Assembly (NCBI GenBank): GCA_002862205.1
Contig: PKCN01000076.1
Span: forward strand, 1-64,000
Length of the DNA: 64,000 nt
DNA from: Planctomycetaceae bacterium
GTDB taxonomy: Bacteria; Planctomycetota; Planctomycetia; Pirellulales; Pirellulaceae
Reading direction: 5' to 3'
The notes below the pieces were generated by a model that saw only the letters and a program-made list of their open reading frames with translations, did no database searches and had not been told where the DNA came from. Each line of letters begins with the position of its first letter. Position 1 is the first letter of the stretch. Positions 10,076 to 18,948 of this stretch are shown here, in pieces. The position numbers were made by a program, and so were the translations under genes.

Positions 10076-11500
10076 ATGCAGCCCCTATCAACCGAGCATT
10101 CGCACGCTGTTCCAAGCCGCCGAGAGGTTCTGTATGGATTTGGAGCCGGGTTAGGTTCGATTGCCCTGAGTTCCCTGCTGCAGGCCGACGCCCCAACCTC
10201 AGCCGACGCGTCCGATTCAGCCAAAACGCACCACCCCCCTCGAGCGAAGCGTTGCATTTTCCTGATGATGGAGGGCGGCCCTTCACACTTGGACACATTC
10301 GACCCCAAGCCTGAATTGAATAACAGGCATTTGCAGGAGTTCACTCGCTCCGGTAAAGAACAGAGTGCGATGTCCTCTGGAAAACGCTACTTTGTGAAAA
10401 GTCCGTTCGACTTCAAACGTGCCGGTCAATGCGGTGCCGACATCAGTACAGAGTTCGAACATTTGCAAACGTGTGTTGACGACATCTGTTTTTATCGGGG
10501 AGCGTACGTTGAATCCGTCAACCATCCGACAGCCTGTTACCACGTGAACACGGGCAACCGCTTTGGCGGCGATCCGGCGTTGGGCGCCTGGGTGACTTAT
10601 GGGTTGGGAACCGAAAACCAGAATCTGCCTGGCTTTGTCGTGCTGCCCCGCACAAGTTACCCGCAGGGTGGAGCGGGAAACTGGAGCAATGGATTTTTCC
10701 CCGCGGAATACCAGGGAACACCGCTGAGGGCTGAAGGTAGTCCGATTCTCGACCTGAACCCTCCGGCGCGCATCACCCGGGAACGCCAGCGAGCGAACCT
10801 TGATCTGCTGGCTGCTCTGAATCGCGATCACTTGGCAACGCGTCCCGGTCGTAGCGAACTGGATGCCCGACTGAATTCGTACGAACTCGCTTACCGAATG
10901 CAGACCGAGGTACCCGAAGTACTTGAATTCAACACTGAATCAGAATCAACGCTGCAGATGTACGGCATCAATCAGCCCAAGACCGAGACATTTGGGCGAA
11001 AATGTCTGTTAGCGCGTCGTTTGATCGAAAAAGGCGTACGTTTCGTCCAAATCTATTCCGGCAACTGGGACAGCCATGACTACATCCATCGTGCCCATGG
11101 CTCACTGATCAAAGCAGTGGACCAGCCGATCGCTGCGTTACTGAAGGACCTCAAGCAACGCGGTCTGCTAAAGGACACTCTCGTGGTCTGTTGTGGAGAG
11201 TTTGGGCGGACTCCGGACAACGGCCAACGCAGCGGGGGAAAAGCGTATGGTCGAGACCACAACGCCAATGCCATGGCAATGTGGTTTGCCGGCGGTGGTA
11301 CCAAAGCAGGTCACACCATTGGGGCTACCGACGAGATCGGCGGGAAAGCTGTCGAGTGCGCGCATCACATTCGAGATGTCCACGTGACCCTACTGCACCT
11401 GCTTGGACTTGACGACAATCGGCTGACGTTCTATCACGCTGGTAGATTCAAACAGCTCAGTCAATTTGGCGGCCAAGTGATTAACGAACTACTCGGCTGA
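10076..11500 (+). CDS. DUF1501 family protein, Tat-exported
   Basis: The frame opens at TTG 9992, overlapping the preceding gene, but ATG 10076 gives a compact twin-arginine signal (SRREVLYGFGAGLGSIALSS) and is preferred. About 474 residues. Family blocks seen: CIFLMMEGGPSHLDTFDPKP near the N-terminus, YHVNTGNRFGGDPALGAW, FVQIYSGNWDSHDYIH and CCGEFGRTPDNGQRSGGKAY, then GRDHNANAMAMWFAGGG. The last blocks carry the metal-site-like Asp/His residues of the alkaline-phosphatase-like fold. It follows the PSCyt1 gene in the same operon, the usual pairing in planctomycetes. Function unknown; probably periplasmic. Confidence 0.93.
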   Translation: MQPLSTEHSHAVPSRREVLYGFGAGLGSIALSSLLQADAPTSADASDSAKTHHPPRAKRCIFLMMEGGPSHLDTFDPKPELNNRHLQEFTRSGKEQSAMSSGKRYFVKSPFDFKRAGQCGADISTEFEHLQTCVDDICFYRGAYVESVNHPTACYHVNTGNRFGGDPALGAWVTYGLGTENQNLPGFVVLPRTSYPQGGAGNWSNGFFPAEYQGTPLRAEGSPILDLNPPARITRERQRANLDLLAALNRDHLATRPGRSELDARLNSYELAYRMQTEVPEVLEFNTESESTLQMYGINQPKTETFGRKCLLARRLIEKGVRFVQIYSGNWDSHDYIHRAHGSLIKAVDQPIAALLKDLKQRGLLKDTLVVCCGEFGRTPDNGQRSGGKAYGRDHNANAMAMWFAGGGTKAGHTIGATDEIGGKAVECAHHIRDVHVTLLHLLGLDDNRLTFYHAGRFKQLSQFGGQVINELLG

Positions 11501-11503
11501 GCG

Positions 11504-12403
11504 GTGGCACCAGCTGGCAGAACACCTGCGAACATGCGGTTCCCTATGCAGCACCCCAGTACCTTCGCAGAAATCATCAAAACGGCGCGGCCAGGCTTTT
11601 GGCCGACCCATCTTTGGTTCTACATGCTTCCCTTCGCAGGTCGGGACATGTTCGGATCACTGCCTTTCTGGGTAGGTGCAGTCTATGTCTGCTTCCCGCT
11701 TGGCCTCTTCACTTACGGCTGGAATGACCTTGGCGATAACGAAACCGACCGGGTCAACCCGCGAAAGAACAGCTGGCTGTTTGGTGCACTGCCCAACGCA
11801 AAGCTGAGGAAACGGCTTCCCTGGATCATCCTCGCAACCCAGTTACCGTTTGTGTTCATATTCACGTGGGTGGCAGGTCCAAAGATGATTGGTTGGTTCG
11901 CAGCACTGATCACTATGAACGCGTGCTACAACACGATCGGTTTTAAACGTCTGCCGGTATTCGATCTGTTGAATCAAGTCGGTTACGTCCTGATTTTCAT
12001 ACTGGCAAGTTGGCTTTGCAGTGTGCCGCAACTCAATGCACCCGCCATGATTTTTGGTGCGATCTTTGCGATGCAAAGCCATTTGTTCGGGCAACTGATG
12101 GACCTCGATGAGGACAAAAAGGCCGGCCGCAAGTCGACAGCGGTGGTCATTGGAGTGATCCCGGCAAAACTGCTGCTAGTCACCATCATGGTGGCTTTGG
12201 CACTGATCGCCTACCGCTATTTTCAAATCCCTGTTGTCGCCATTTTCATGACGTTGGGGGCCATGTTCTTTTTCATGGACATGTGCTTCGGACCACGCCG
12301 CTACCCCGTCTGGTTTAGCACATCTTTTTTCATCGCGTGGAACGTAGTCGTGATCCTATCGATGCACTTCGTCTGGCGGTATGGGATTTTTCTAACAACC
12401 TGA
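11504..12403 (+). CDS. UbiA family prenyltransferase
   Basis: 299 residues from a GTG three bases after the DUF1501 stop; ATG 11534 or 11546 are alternatives. It is an integral membrane protein with about eight helices. The first Asp-rich motif is NDLGDNETDRVNPRKN (about 76-91), matching NDxxDxxxD. The second is DLDEDKKAGRKS (about 200-211). Both bind Mg-prenyl-diphosphate in UbiA enzymes. The family attaches isoprenoid chains to quinone, haem, chlorophyll or lipid acceptors; the acceptor cannot be told from sequence. Placement directly behind a PSCyt1-DUF1501 pair is unusual and may be only operon sharing. Confidence 0.9.
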   Translation: MAPAGRTPANMRFPMQHPSTFAEIIKTARPGFWPTHLWFYMLPFAGRDMFGSLPFWVGAVYVCFPLGLFTYGWNDLGDNETDRVNPRKNSWLFGALPNAKLRKRLPWIILATQLPFVFIFTWVAGPKMIGWFAALITMNACYNTIGFKRLPVFDLLNQVGYVLIFILASWLCSVPQLNAPAMIFGAIFAMQSHLFGQLMDLDEDKKAGRKSTAVVIGVIPAKLLLVTIMVALALIAYRYFQIPVVAIFMTLGAMFFFMDMCFGPRRYPVWFSTSFFIAWNVVVILSMHFVWRYGIFLTT

Positions 12404-12554
12404 CGCCACCCCATTCACCCCCACACCGGCAATGCGATTCTCAATCCCCAGTCGCCAACCACCAAAATTGACCACCATCTGAGTCAAGCTGGCAATTGCC
12501 CCGCTGGTGAGGGTCCAGGGCCCGCTTCATCACGCGGCCGCACCAGCAGTGGGC

Positions 12555-13793
12555 TTACCACTGATCAGGGACGCATTGCCGCCCGCAACCGCCGCGACGG
12601 AAACGCCACGATACACCAAAGCCCACCCAATAGGCCTCGAGGTCGACCGTTGTCGCTCCGAAAGATTCGCTTTCTTTGAACATGCCACCTGCGAATAAGT
12701 CGAGATCGATTCCTGGAAGGACATTGGGCACTCCAATTCCCGCACTGATACGATTCTGGCTGATGTTTGGAAACAAAGCGCGAATGTAATCAACACTGGT
12801 TTGGGGCGTGATTCCTCCGATGGATCCAACCGCAGAAGTCTTGGATGCATTTTCAACAAACGTGTAACCACCGCGAAGCCGGATTCCACGATCGGTTGTG
12901 TACTGGACACCCGTTTGCACCGCTAACTGATCGTCCCACAGGCTCCCCCAAAAGTCAGTATCTGCCCACATCATGTACTGCAGGTCCACAGCAACGAGAA
13001 GCTTTCCATTACATAAACTTTCGTCCGCAATTCCAATCCCGAAAATGTTGGGCAGTTCCATATCCAAATCAAGGTAGTTTGAGGTTAAAGGCACTCGCAG
13101 AAAGTTCTCGAACACATGCTTTTCTTTGGTCAGCCAAAAGGCCCCAATCGTGGTCCTGTCGAACAGATCATAAGTCAGCCCAAGATTCCCGCGAACGCCA
13201 TAGTCAGGCGTTGAGGCAGATTGCCCTGCGAATACACCATCCATTTGAGCGGTTGAAATATTCAGTCCAGCGCCAAAGGACACTCGATCCGTTAATTGCA
13301 CCCCAAGTGCTGAGGCTGTGCTCAACACCATGAATTCCGCGGATGTGCCATTACTTCCCGAAGCTTCCCGGTAGTCAACACCCAAGCCAGAAGCGGTGAT
13401 CAAGCCGAGACCTGTGGTGACAGGTAAACCAAGGGCAGTAAAGTCCTGCGTCGCCACAATGTTTCCAATCAGCGAACCAGGGCGTTTCGACTTTTGCTTG
13501 AAAGGCCCGACGGGACCAATCGTCGCCTCATTCTCGAGGTTGAAAGTGGGCTCAATCCACGCCGCCGAGAAACTGAAGTTCGTCCCTTTCTGCTGAGTCA
13601 ACGTCGCAGTATTCAGCACCATCGAACTCTGCACGTCCTGAGGTCTAGCAATCCCAGTGCCCGCCATGCCTCCGGCCGCTGGTAATGCGTTGGCCCGTAA
13701 TTCGACCCCAAATACCTGAGCATGACTTTCGCTCTGGATCAAACAGGTACCGAGCATTCCGGCCACAACAACCCACCACGTGTGCTTCAACAT
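12555..13793 (-). CDS. OmpP1/FadL/TodX family outer-membrane transporter
   Basis: 412 residues from ATG 13793, chosen because it begins a clean signal peptide (hydrophobic core VVVAGMLGTCLIQ, cleavage after SHAQ); an upstream in-frame ATG at 13844 would add 17 residues. The mature N-terminus FGVELRANALPAAGGMAGTG matches the FadL N-terminal hatch region. Alternating beta-strand pattern follows (14-stranded barrel expected). The usual aromatic barrel end (VGFGVSWRF) is followed by about 14 extra Cys/Arg-rich residues, an odd tail. Likely outer-membrane uptake of long-chain fatty acids or other hydrophobic compounds. It is convergent with the UbiA operon. Confidence 0.85.
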   Translation of the reverse strand: MLKHTWWVVVAGMLGTCLIQSESHAQVFGVELRANALPAAGGMAGTGIARPQDVQSSMVLNTATLTQQKGTNFSFSAAWIEPTFNLENEATIGPVGPFKQKSKRPGSLIGNIVATQDFTALGLPVTTGLGLITASGLGVDYREASGSNGTSAEFMVLSTASALGVQLTDRVSFGAGLNISTAQMDGVFAGQSASTPDYGVRGNLGLTYDLFDRTTIGAFWLTKEKHVFENFLRVPLTSNYLDLDMELPNIFGIGIADESLCNGKLLVAVDLQYMMWADTDFWGSLWDDQLAVQTGVQYTTDRGIRLRGGYTFVENASKTSAVGSIGGITPQTSVDYIRALFPNISQNRISAGIGVPNVLPGIDLDLFAGGMFKESESFGATTVDLEAYWVGFGVSWRFRRGGCGRQCVPDQW

Positions 13794-14583
13794 CCTTAGC
13801 GACTCCAGTTCTGGTTCTTTCCTTAGAATAACGTCGCCCCCCACTGACGTGAAAAGATGATGAGCAAGGTCGCGACCTAAGCTGAATCGGCCTACAAACC
13901 CTCGTCAATACAATCTACCCGATGCACAAACATGTTTTCTAAACATCCTCTGCCACACGATAGTCAACCTCTGTGCAAACCTTACGTCCGGAAAAAACCG
14001 CAAGGGTGTTATCTGTCGTCGCCTTACACGCTCGACCACCGGAAGTAACAACCACGCGTTCGATGCCGAGTCCTTCTGTTACGAACTGTTCCTGACCGAA
14101 ATGCTGTGTGTCGAAATACTATGTGCCGAACCGTGTCAGTCCCAAGGCAGCGGGTGAACATTTCTAGTGCTAGTGCCAAGCAATTGTCTCAATCCTTGCT
14201 AAGCCATTGACTCAGCACGGGAAACCAAACACACCACGGATCGCATGCCATCCAGACAGATTTGCCACAGCAATCACACTCAAAACAAGACTACCGATTT
14301 GCCTGCGTTCGAATACAAACAGCAGCGTTGAAGTCAGCAGTGTGAAAGACGAGGCTTTGGCCAGACGGCGTGTAGCATCTGGATCGTGCATGAAGACAAG
14401 TGACACGACAAACAGGATGCGTACACTCCGAAAGGACAGCAACATCAACAGAACGAGTGTAATCCGCTTGGTCAGCCTGATCGTTCAACCAATGGTTTTT
14501 CGATTTTTTCTTCCCAGACCTGCCGATAACAACCATTCCACGGTTGGACTCACAATAATTAGCACGGATGTTTCATCATCTAC
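13794..14583. other. Intergenic region, no supported gene
   Basis: About 790 bases between the FadL-like gene (-) and a small lipoprotein gene (+). It holds the palindrome at 13932-13946 and a degenerate repetition around 14095-14145 (three passes of roughly CGAAAT-CT-TGTG). Reading frames of 78-136 codons on both strands overlap each other here and show no domain or signal peptide. Confidence 0.5.
13932..13946. promoter_or_regulatory. 15-bp palindrome upstream of FadL-like gene
   Basis: ATGTTT-TCT-AAACAT is a perfect 6-3-6 inverted repeat about 140 bases upstream of the preferred FadL start. It has the size and symmetry of a dimeric repressor operator. No cognate regulator is in the window, so the role is inferred. 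Confidence 0.35.
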
Positions 14584-14588
14584 GGAGG
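14584..14588 (+). promoter_or_regulatory. Strong Shine-Dalgarno sequence deciding a GTG start
   Basis: GGAGG sits seven bases before GTG 14596, fixing the start of the small lipoprotein gene. Such clear ribosome-binding sites are uncommon among the other genes of the window. Confidence 0.75.
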
Positions 14589-14595
14589 AAAATCC

Positions 14596-14790
14596 GTGCG
14601 TAAACTGTTCCCCTTGATTCTGATTGTTGTTGCTGGCTGCGGTTCAAGTGGCCGCAACCTATTCCGACCTGCCACCAACGCTGGCTGTGCAGCGGCCCCG
14701 TGTGACGCATCTTGCGGCTGCAATGAGCCCACTGGTGACGTGATACTCAATGAGTACCCGGTCATAGAGACACCTGTCATCAGTGAGTGA
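14596..14790 (+). CDS. Small cysteine-rich lipoprotein, function unknown
   Basis: 64 residues with GTG start and a strong GGAGG site. N-terminal basic residues are followed by the hydrophobic stretch LFPLILIVVAGC, a lipoprotein signal with lipobox VAGC (Cys 15). The mature part is about 50 residues with further cysteines (CAAAPCDASCGC) and ends in VIETPVISE. Short Cys/Gly-rich lipoproteins of this kind recur in planctomycete genomes without known role. A predicted membrane-anchored small protein. Confidence 0.7.
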   Translation: MRKLFPLILIVVAGCGSSGRNLFRPATNAGCAAAPCDASCGCNEPTGDVILNEYPVIETPVISE

Positions 14791-15253
14791 GCACATGAAA
14801 GAGAACGAGCTGTTTGGGAAATAATTTCGTTTCCTACTGCCCTGGCTGGTGGTCTTTGCTGCGCAGAGCCCAAGCAAGTGCGATCAGGAACCCTTGGTCG
14901 CTCTTTGCCGAGATCAAGTAGCTCACATAACAAGGTGATGAGATCGCCTTGGCAGTCCGCTTACTGACCATTGCGTTACCGTCAAAACCGATACTCAGAA
15001 TCCTGAATCGGCAGAGCAGCATGTTCCCCAGCGAAGGACATCACGCCGTTAGAAGATCAACATGATTTGCTGAGTAAAAAGAAGGTGCGTTTTGGGACCT
15101 AACGCGGTCCCGCCTACCTGCTTGAGTTGCCTGCTTGGGTGGACCCTAAAGCGGCTTCCACTTGAACCAACATTGCAACTGTTTCGGATCTTGAAAACAC
15201 GGCCCCCGCACCGGCAACCGGACACGGGGTTACAGAAGAACGTTCAATTCAGT
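14791..15253. other. Intergenic region with terminator of tat genes
   Basis: About 460 bases. Apart from the hairpin/T-run after the tatA-type genes (15193-15229), nothing convincing was seen. A 62-codon frame on the minus strand (14834-15022) is unassigned and not called. Confidence 0.5.
15193..15229 (-). terminator. Probable rho-independent terminator of tatA-type pair
   Basis: Read on the minus strand, a GC-rich stem (CCCCG opposite CGGGG, extended by wobble pairs, 8-nt loop) is followed after a few bases by TGTTTT, 25 bases downstream of the tat stop codon. Confidence 0.5.
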
Positions 15254-15526
15254 TCAAGAAGGTGGTTTGAATTTGGGAGCCACAGGCTCCGGCGGTTCGT
15301 CCTCAATCGCTTCACTGGTGCCTGTAGGCACGGAGTCATCGCCAAGGAAAGTGTTCTTGGCTTCTCGCTCGGCAGTTTTAAACTGCTGCTGAACATCGTT
15401 GAGGCCTTTACGGAATTCGCGATAACTTCCTCCAAACTTCCGTGCCACCTCAGGGAGGTTACTACCGAAGAGGAGAACCGCAATGACACCGATCACCACC
15501 ATCTCAAAGGGACCAAGCCCAAACAT
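15254..15526 (-). CDS. tatA: TatA/TatE family twin-arginine translocase subunit
   Basis: 90 residues. The N-terminal membrane helix (FEMVVIGVIAVLLFGSNLPE) contains the family FG-x-LP hinge, followed by an amphipathic helix (KFGGSYREFRKGLNDVQQQF) and an acidic, proline-rich tail (EDEPPEPVAP). It begins two bases after the stop of the preceding TatA-type gene, so the two are surely co-transcribed. The longer tail could indicate a TatB-like role, but the helix resembles TatA. It serves export of folded Tat substrates, several of which are encoded in this window. Confidence 0.88.
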   Translation of the reverse strand: MFGLGPFEMVVIGVIAVLLFGSNLPEVARKFGGSYREFRKGLNDVQQQFKTAEREAKNTFLGDDSVPTGTSEAIEDEPPEPVAPKFKPPS

Positions 15527-15528
15527 CG

Positions 15529-15738
15529 CTAATTCGACTCGTCAGAGGAGGCTGGCTGGTCTTCTTGTTCGACGGTCTCGGTCATACCGCGTTTGAACTC
15601 GTTGGTACTGCGACCGAGATTTCGCATCAAGCTTGGGAGCTTTGAGCCACCAAATAACAGCAAAATGATTCCGGCGATGATTGCCAGTTCCAGCGGCCCA
15701 GGTGCGCCGAAGCCCAACAACAGGCTATTCATGATCAT
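15529..15738 (-). CDS. tatA: TatA/TatE family twin-arginine translocase subunit
   Basis: 69 residues. It has the short periplasmic start GPLELAIIAGIILLLFGGSK, the FGGSKLP hinge, the amphipathic helix LMRNLGRSTNEFKRGM and a short acidic tail, the typical layout and length of TatA. An ATG at 15732 is an alternative start two codons in. It is first of a two-gene tat operon on the minus strand. No tatC is visible nearby, so the core receptor subunit is encoded elsewhere. Confidence 0.9.
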   Translation of the reverse strand: MIMNSLLLGFGAPGPLELAIIAGIILLLFGGSKLPSLMRNLGRSTNEFKRGMTETVEQEDQPASSDESN

Positions 15739-16199
15739 GGTTCACTCTCGCAAAGAGGTTCTAGTAGGAGAACCCCAACGCTGACCGGCGAAAGCGGGTA
15801 GGTCGATCGCTCGAGTCTCCCCGAAGCGAACACCTCCTGAACCGACGTGTCGGGGGCGTTAAAAACATGAGGATTGCTCCACAGAATCTATTGTATTGTA
15901 AAAATCGCCGTAGTCAAAGGCACAATTGGGCCTGACCGCAGCGGTATGCAAGATTGCTCCCGTAGCCTGGTGAGCCCCAGCTTCCATTGACTCAAGGGCA
16001 TTGACAGCGGTTCGCGTGGCAAAATCATCGGCTTATGAGGATCAGGCAAACTTTGAGCCACAATTCGGCCAAAAACCGCCCGACCTTTGACCAATCAAGC
16101 AACCCTTCGCACCAGCCACCATAAAAATCTTTGGTTGCTGATCGCATTTGCAGGGCGAGTCAGCGGGATCCATTTTGAAGCCACTTTTCAATTCAGTGC
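15739..16199. other. Intergenic region, no supported gene
   Basis: About 460 bases between the tat operon start and the end of the metal ABC operon. It contains a small hairpin (GGTTCT / AGAACC, about 15759-15776) in the tat leader. A 68-codon minus-strand frame (15888-16094) has no recognisable features. Confidence 0.5.
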
Positions 16200-17291
16200 T
16201 CAGGACTGGAGTTGGTCGATCATAGCGGCCAACTTTTTTCTGCCCGGAAAGGTAAGTCGATACCCGTCCGCGTGCTTCTCAACCAGTGAATCATTGAGCA
16301 AACGCTTCAAAGCCAGGTCCCAGCTTGATCGTCGACCGAGTTTTCCCGGCATCAAGAACGGGTCCAACTTGACACCATCTTCGATCCACTGGAGCACCAA
16401 GCAATCAAGACTTTCGCGATTCCGCCGCCAAAGCAACCACCGGTTCGCCAATAAACCATTTCTGGGTGAGAACAGAAGAATGAATAAAAAGACGAGCCCC
16501 GCCGCTGATGCGATGGGTCCGGTTGGAGCGACATCCAATGAAAGTGCTCCATAAAAACCCGTGATCGCAGACACGATCCCAACCCCCACTGAGACGACCA
16601 AAAAGCTGTGCAACCGATTGGTCACCAGATATGCCGCTGCCGGAGGCGCAATCATGAGACCGACAATCAAAACTGACCCAGCAACGTTAAATGCTGCCAC
16701 GGTCGTCAACGAGACAATCGTCAACCAACCCAATTGAAACATTTGCGGCCTCAAGCCGAAGCGGTTTCCCAACTCCGGGTCGAACAAGGCAACCTTGAGC
16801 TCTTTGTAGCAGACAAGAATGAACAGCAGTTGTGCGATCAGAATCGCCAGCATGACAACCCAGGAAAATGGGCCCAAATCCCAACCTGCAATTTCAAAAC
16901 GATCCAGCGCGGCAATGGCCAGGTTCCCATCGAGAATGCAGTCCGCATGAAAGTGTGTCTGTTTCAGAAAATTACTGATGAACAGAATCCCCAAACTGAA
17001 CATGCCCGCGAATACTAACCCCAGCGCCGCGTCAGAGTCCAGCAATCCGGTACGCTGGAGCAATTCAGTGCACCACACCATGAACAACCCACTCGCTGCA
17101 GCGGAAACGATCAGCAAGGGCGAGTTGTAATCGCCCAGATACCAGAATGCGACAGCCAGACCAGGAAGCACGGCGTGACTCAAACCTTCACTCACCAACG
17201 CTTTTCCATTGACGAGCAACAGACAGCCACAAAGGGCACAGGACATGGCGGTGACAATGCCGATCACAAGGGTCCAAAGTTCAAGCGACAA
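16200..17291 (-). CDS. Metal ABC transporter permease (ABC-3) with C-terminal winged-helix-like tail
   Basis: About 363 residues from TTG 17291, chosen because AGGAGG lies seven bases upstream. Longer in-frame starts inside the preceding gene give a non-membrane N-terminus. The ABC-3 blocks are present: LVSEGLSHAVLPGLAVAF, LDSDAALGLVFAGMFSLG and VAGSVLIVGLMIAPPAAAYL. The permease core ends near residue 275. The remaining 85 residues (LVLQWIEDGVKLDPF to GYRLTFPGRKKL) look like a winged-helix module, as found fused to some Mn/Zn permeases related to DtxR/MntR. Its start overlaps the previous permease stop by 11 bases. Inner-membrane channel of a zinc/manganese importer. Confidence 0.9.
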   Translation of the reverse strand: MSLELWTLVIGIVTAMSCALCGCLLLVNGKALVSEGLSHAVLPGLAVAFWYLGDYNSPLLIVSAAASGLFMVWCTELLQRTGLLDSDAALGLVFAGMFSLGILFISNFLKQTHFHADCILDGNLAIAALDRFEIAGWDLGPFSWVVMLAILIAQLLFILVCYKELKVALFDPELGNRFGLRPQMFQLGWLTIVSLTTVAAFNVAGSVLIVGLMIAPPAAAYLVTNRLHSFLVVSVGVGIVSAITGFYGALSLDVAPTGPIASAAGLVFLFILLFSPRNGLLANRWLLWRRNRESLDCLVLQWIEDGVKLDPFLMPGKLGRRSSWDLALKRLLNDSLVEKHADGYRLTFPGRKKLAAMIDQLQS

Positions 17292-18168
17292 GTTTACGCC
17301 TCCTGGACAACACACCTCGTCCCGGACCAAACAGAATTGAAAACCCAACCACGAAACAAAGAAAGACGACAATCACAGGTCCTGTAGGCAAACCCTTGCC
17401 GGCCGCACTTACCAATGCGCCACCTCCCGCACACATGGATCCAATCACGGCTGCCAACCCAACCATTTTACCCAGTGTATTGGTCCACTGCCTTGCGGCG
17501 CTTGCAGGTGCGATCAGCATCGCTACCATCAAAACAACACCGACGATCTGAATCCCAATGACGATCCCAATGACGAGCAATGAGAGCATGAGCAATTCCC
17601 ATCTTCCGACGGCCAATCCCAAGCCTGTCGCGTACTGCACATCAAAAGTCAACACTTTGAATCTCGACCAGCAGATTACCAACAGGAGCAGTGAGCAAAC
17701 CGCTAGTCCAGCAACCATCCACAGATCAGCAAGCGTCATGGCAGCAGCCATCCCGAACAGATAATCTTCAAGGCCAGCTTGCCCGGGTATCGGCGTCGCT
17801 GAGCGCTGAATCCAACGTAGCATCGTCATGCCCGAGCCAAAAAACAGCGCAAGCACAACGCCAAGACTGGCATCTGGTTTTATTTTCGTAGAATTTGCAA
17901 TCCATTGCATCAGGATCATAGCGCCAATGGCTGCTACTATCGCTCCCGGAATCAGTAGCCAAAGAGACTTGCTTCCTTCACCTGTCAAGGCAAACCATAC
18001 CCAAAACACAACGACGATGCCCAGCAAGGTGGAATGTGAGATCACGTCGCCGATAAGGCCCTGTTTTCGCAGGTAGGCAAAACACCCCAGAGCCCCACTG
18101 GTGGCTCCAGTGATCGCGCTGCCAGCGACCACCAACTGAACGGTGTAATCACTAAAAAACTCAATCAT
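17281..18168 (-). CDS. Metal ABC transporter permease (ABC-3 family)
   Basis: 295 residues, multi-spanning. ABC-3 hallmarks: LIGDVISHSTLLGIVVVFWV near the N-terminus, KPDASLGVVLALFFGSGMTM, and VGVVLMVAMLIAPASAARQW. It overlaps the ATPase gene by 8 bases upstream and the second permease by 11 downstream, giving a tightly coupled operon. The two permeases probably form a heterodimer, as in MntCD/TroCD-type systems. Metal specificity is not resolved by sequence. Confidence 0.92.
   Translation of the reverse strand: MIEFFSDYTVQLVVAGSAITGATSGALGCFAYLRKQGLIGDVISHSTLLGIVVVFWVWFALTGEGSKSLWLLIPGAIVAAIGAMILMQWIANSTKIKPDASLGVVLALFFGSGMTMLRWIQRSATPIPGQAGLEDYLFGMAAAMTLADLWMVAGLAVCSLLLLVICWSRFKVLTFDVQYATGLGLAVGRWELLMLSLLVIGIVIGIQIVGVVLMVAMLIAPASAARQWTNTLGKMVGLAAVIGSMCAGGGALVSAAGKGLPTGPVIVVFLCFVVGFSILFGPGRGVLSRRRKLVA
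17299..17304 (-). promoter_or_regulatory. Shine-Dalgarno AGGAGG deciding a TTG start
   Basis: Located inside the 3' end of the upstream permease gene, seven bases before TTG 17291. It supports the short form of the second permease. Confidence 0.7.
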
Positions 18169-18943
18169 GGCAGTGACCGTTCGACATTTGGCCCCACATC
18201 ATTCCGTCGATACCATAGGTCGCCTGAATATTTTCGGCAGTGAACGTGGTTTGCGTGGTTCCCGCCGCCACAAGTTGCCGGTTCAACAAAGTGACGTGGT
18301 CAAAATAGTTAGCAACTGTGGTCAGGTCATGGTGAACCATCACTATCGTGTCACCTTGATCCCGCAGCCTGTGCAGGATTTCCACGATCATCTTTTCAGT
18401 TTTCGCGTCCACGCCCGCAAACGGCTCATCCAATAAATAGATCTTCGCCTTCTGGACAAATGCCCGTGCCAGAAAAACGCGTTGTTGCTGGCCACCAGAG
18501 AGCTGCCCAATCTGTCGGTCCGCGTACTCTCGCATTTGAACTTGTTCCAAAGCCTCAAACGCATCCTCTCGCTCTTTTTTCCCAGGACGTTGAAACCATT
18601 TCAGTCGCCCGTAAGTTCCCATCAGCACGAGATCGAGCACGGTGATCGGAAAATCCCAATCGACGGCAGATCGCTGGGGAACATACCCAATCCTTGACGC
18701 TTTTCCCCCGGCTGATTGTTCGCCCACCAAGGCAGCATCATTCACTATCACCTCACCCGACAATACCGGCACCACTCCGAGAATGGCTTTCAGCAGAGTA
18801 CTCTTGCCAGCGCCATTCGGGCCGACGATCGCAGAGATACGCCGCATTGGTATCTGCAACGACACGTTCCAAAGTGCCGTTGTGGCGGCATAAGCAACCG
18901 TCAACTGGCGCGTCTCGATCGCGGTTTGTATGGTTTCACCCAA
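18161..18943 (-). CDS. Metal ABC transporter ATP-binding protein
   Basis: 260 residues. Walker A GPNGAGKSTLLKAILG (about 39-54), Q-loop GYVPQR, signature LSGGQQQRVFLARA (about 144-157), Walker B YLLDEPFAGVD (about 169-179), and switch histidine in VMVHHDL. The family is the ATPase of zinc/manganese importers (MntB/TroB/ZnuC type). It starts five bases after the substrate-binding protein stop and overlaps the first permease. Confidence 0.95.
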   Translation of the reverse strand: MGETIQTAIETRQLTVAYAATTALWNVSLQIPMRRISAIVGPNGAGKSTLLKAILGVVPVLSGEVIVNDAALVGEQSAGGKASRIGYVPQRSAVDWDFPITVLDLVLMGTYGRLKWFQRPGKKEREDAFEALEQVQMREYADRQIGQLSGGQQQRVFLARAFVQKAKIYLLDEPFAGVDAKTEKMIVEILHRLRDQGDTIVMVHHDLTTVANYFDHVTLLNRQLVAAGTTQTTFTAENIQATYGIDGMMWGQMSNGHCHD

Positions 18944-18948
18944 GGGAT

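Noticed and set aside
14834-15022. 62-codon minus-strand frame between lipoprotein and tat genes
   Set aside because: Composition is plausible but there is no start signal, homology or operon context.
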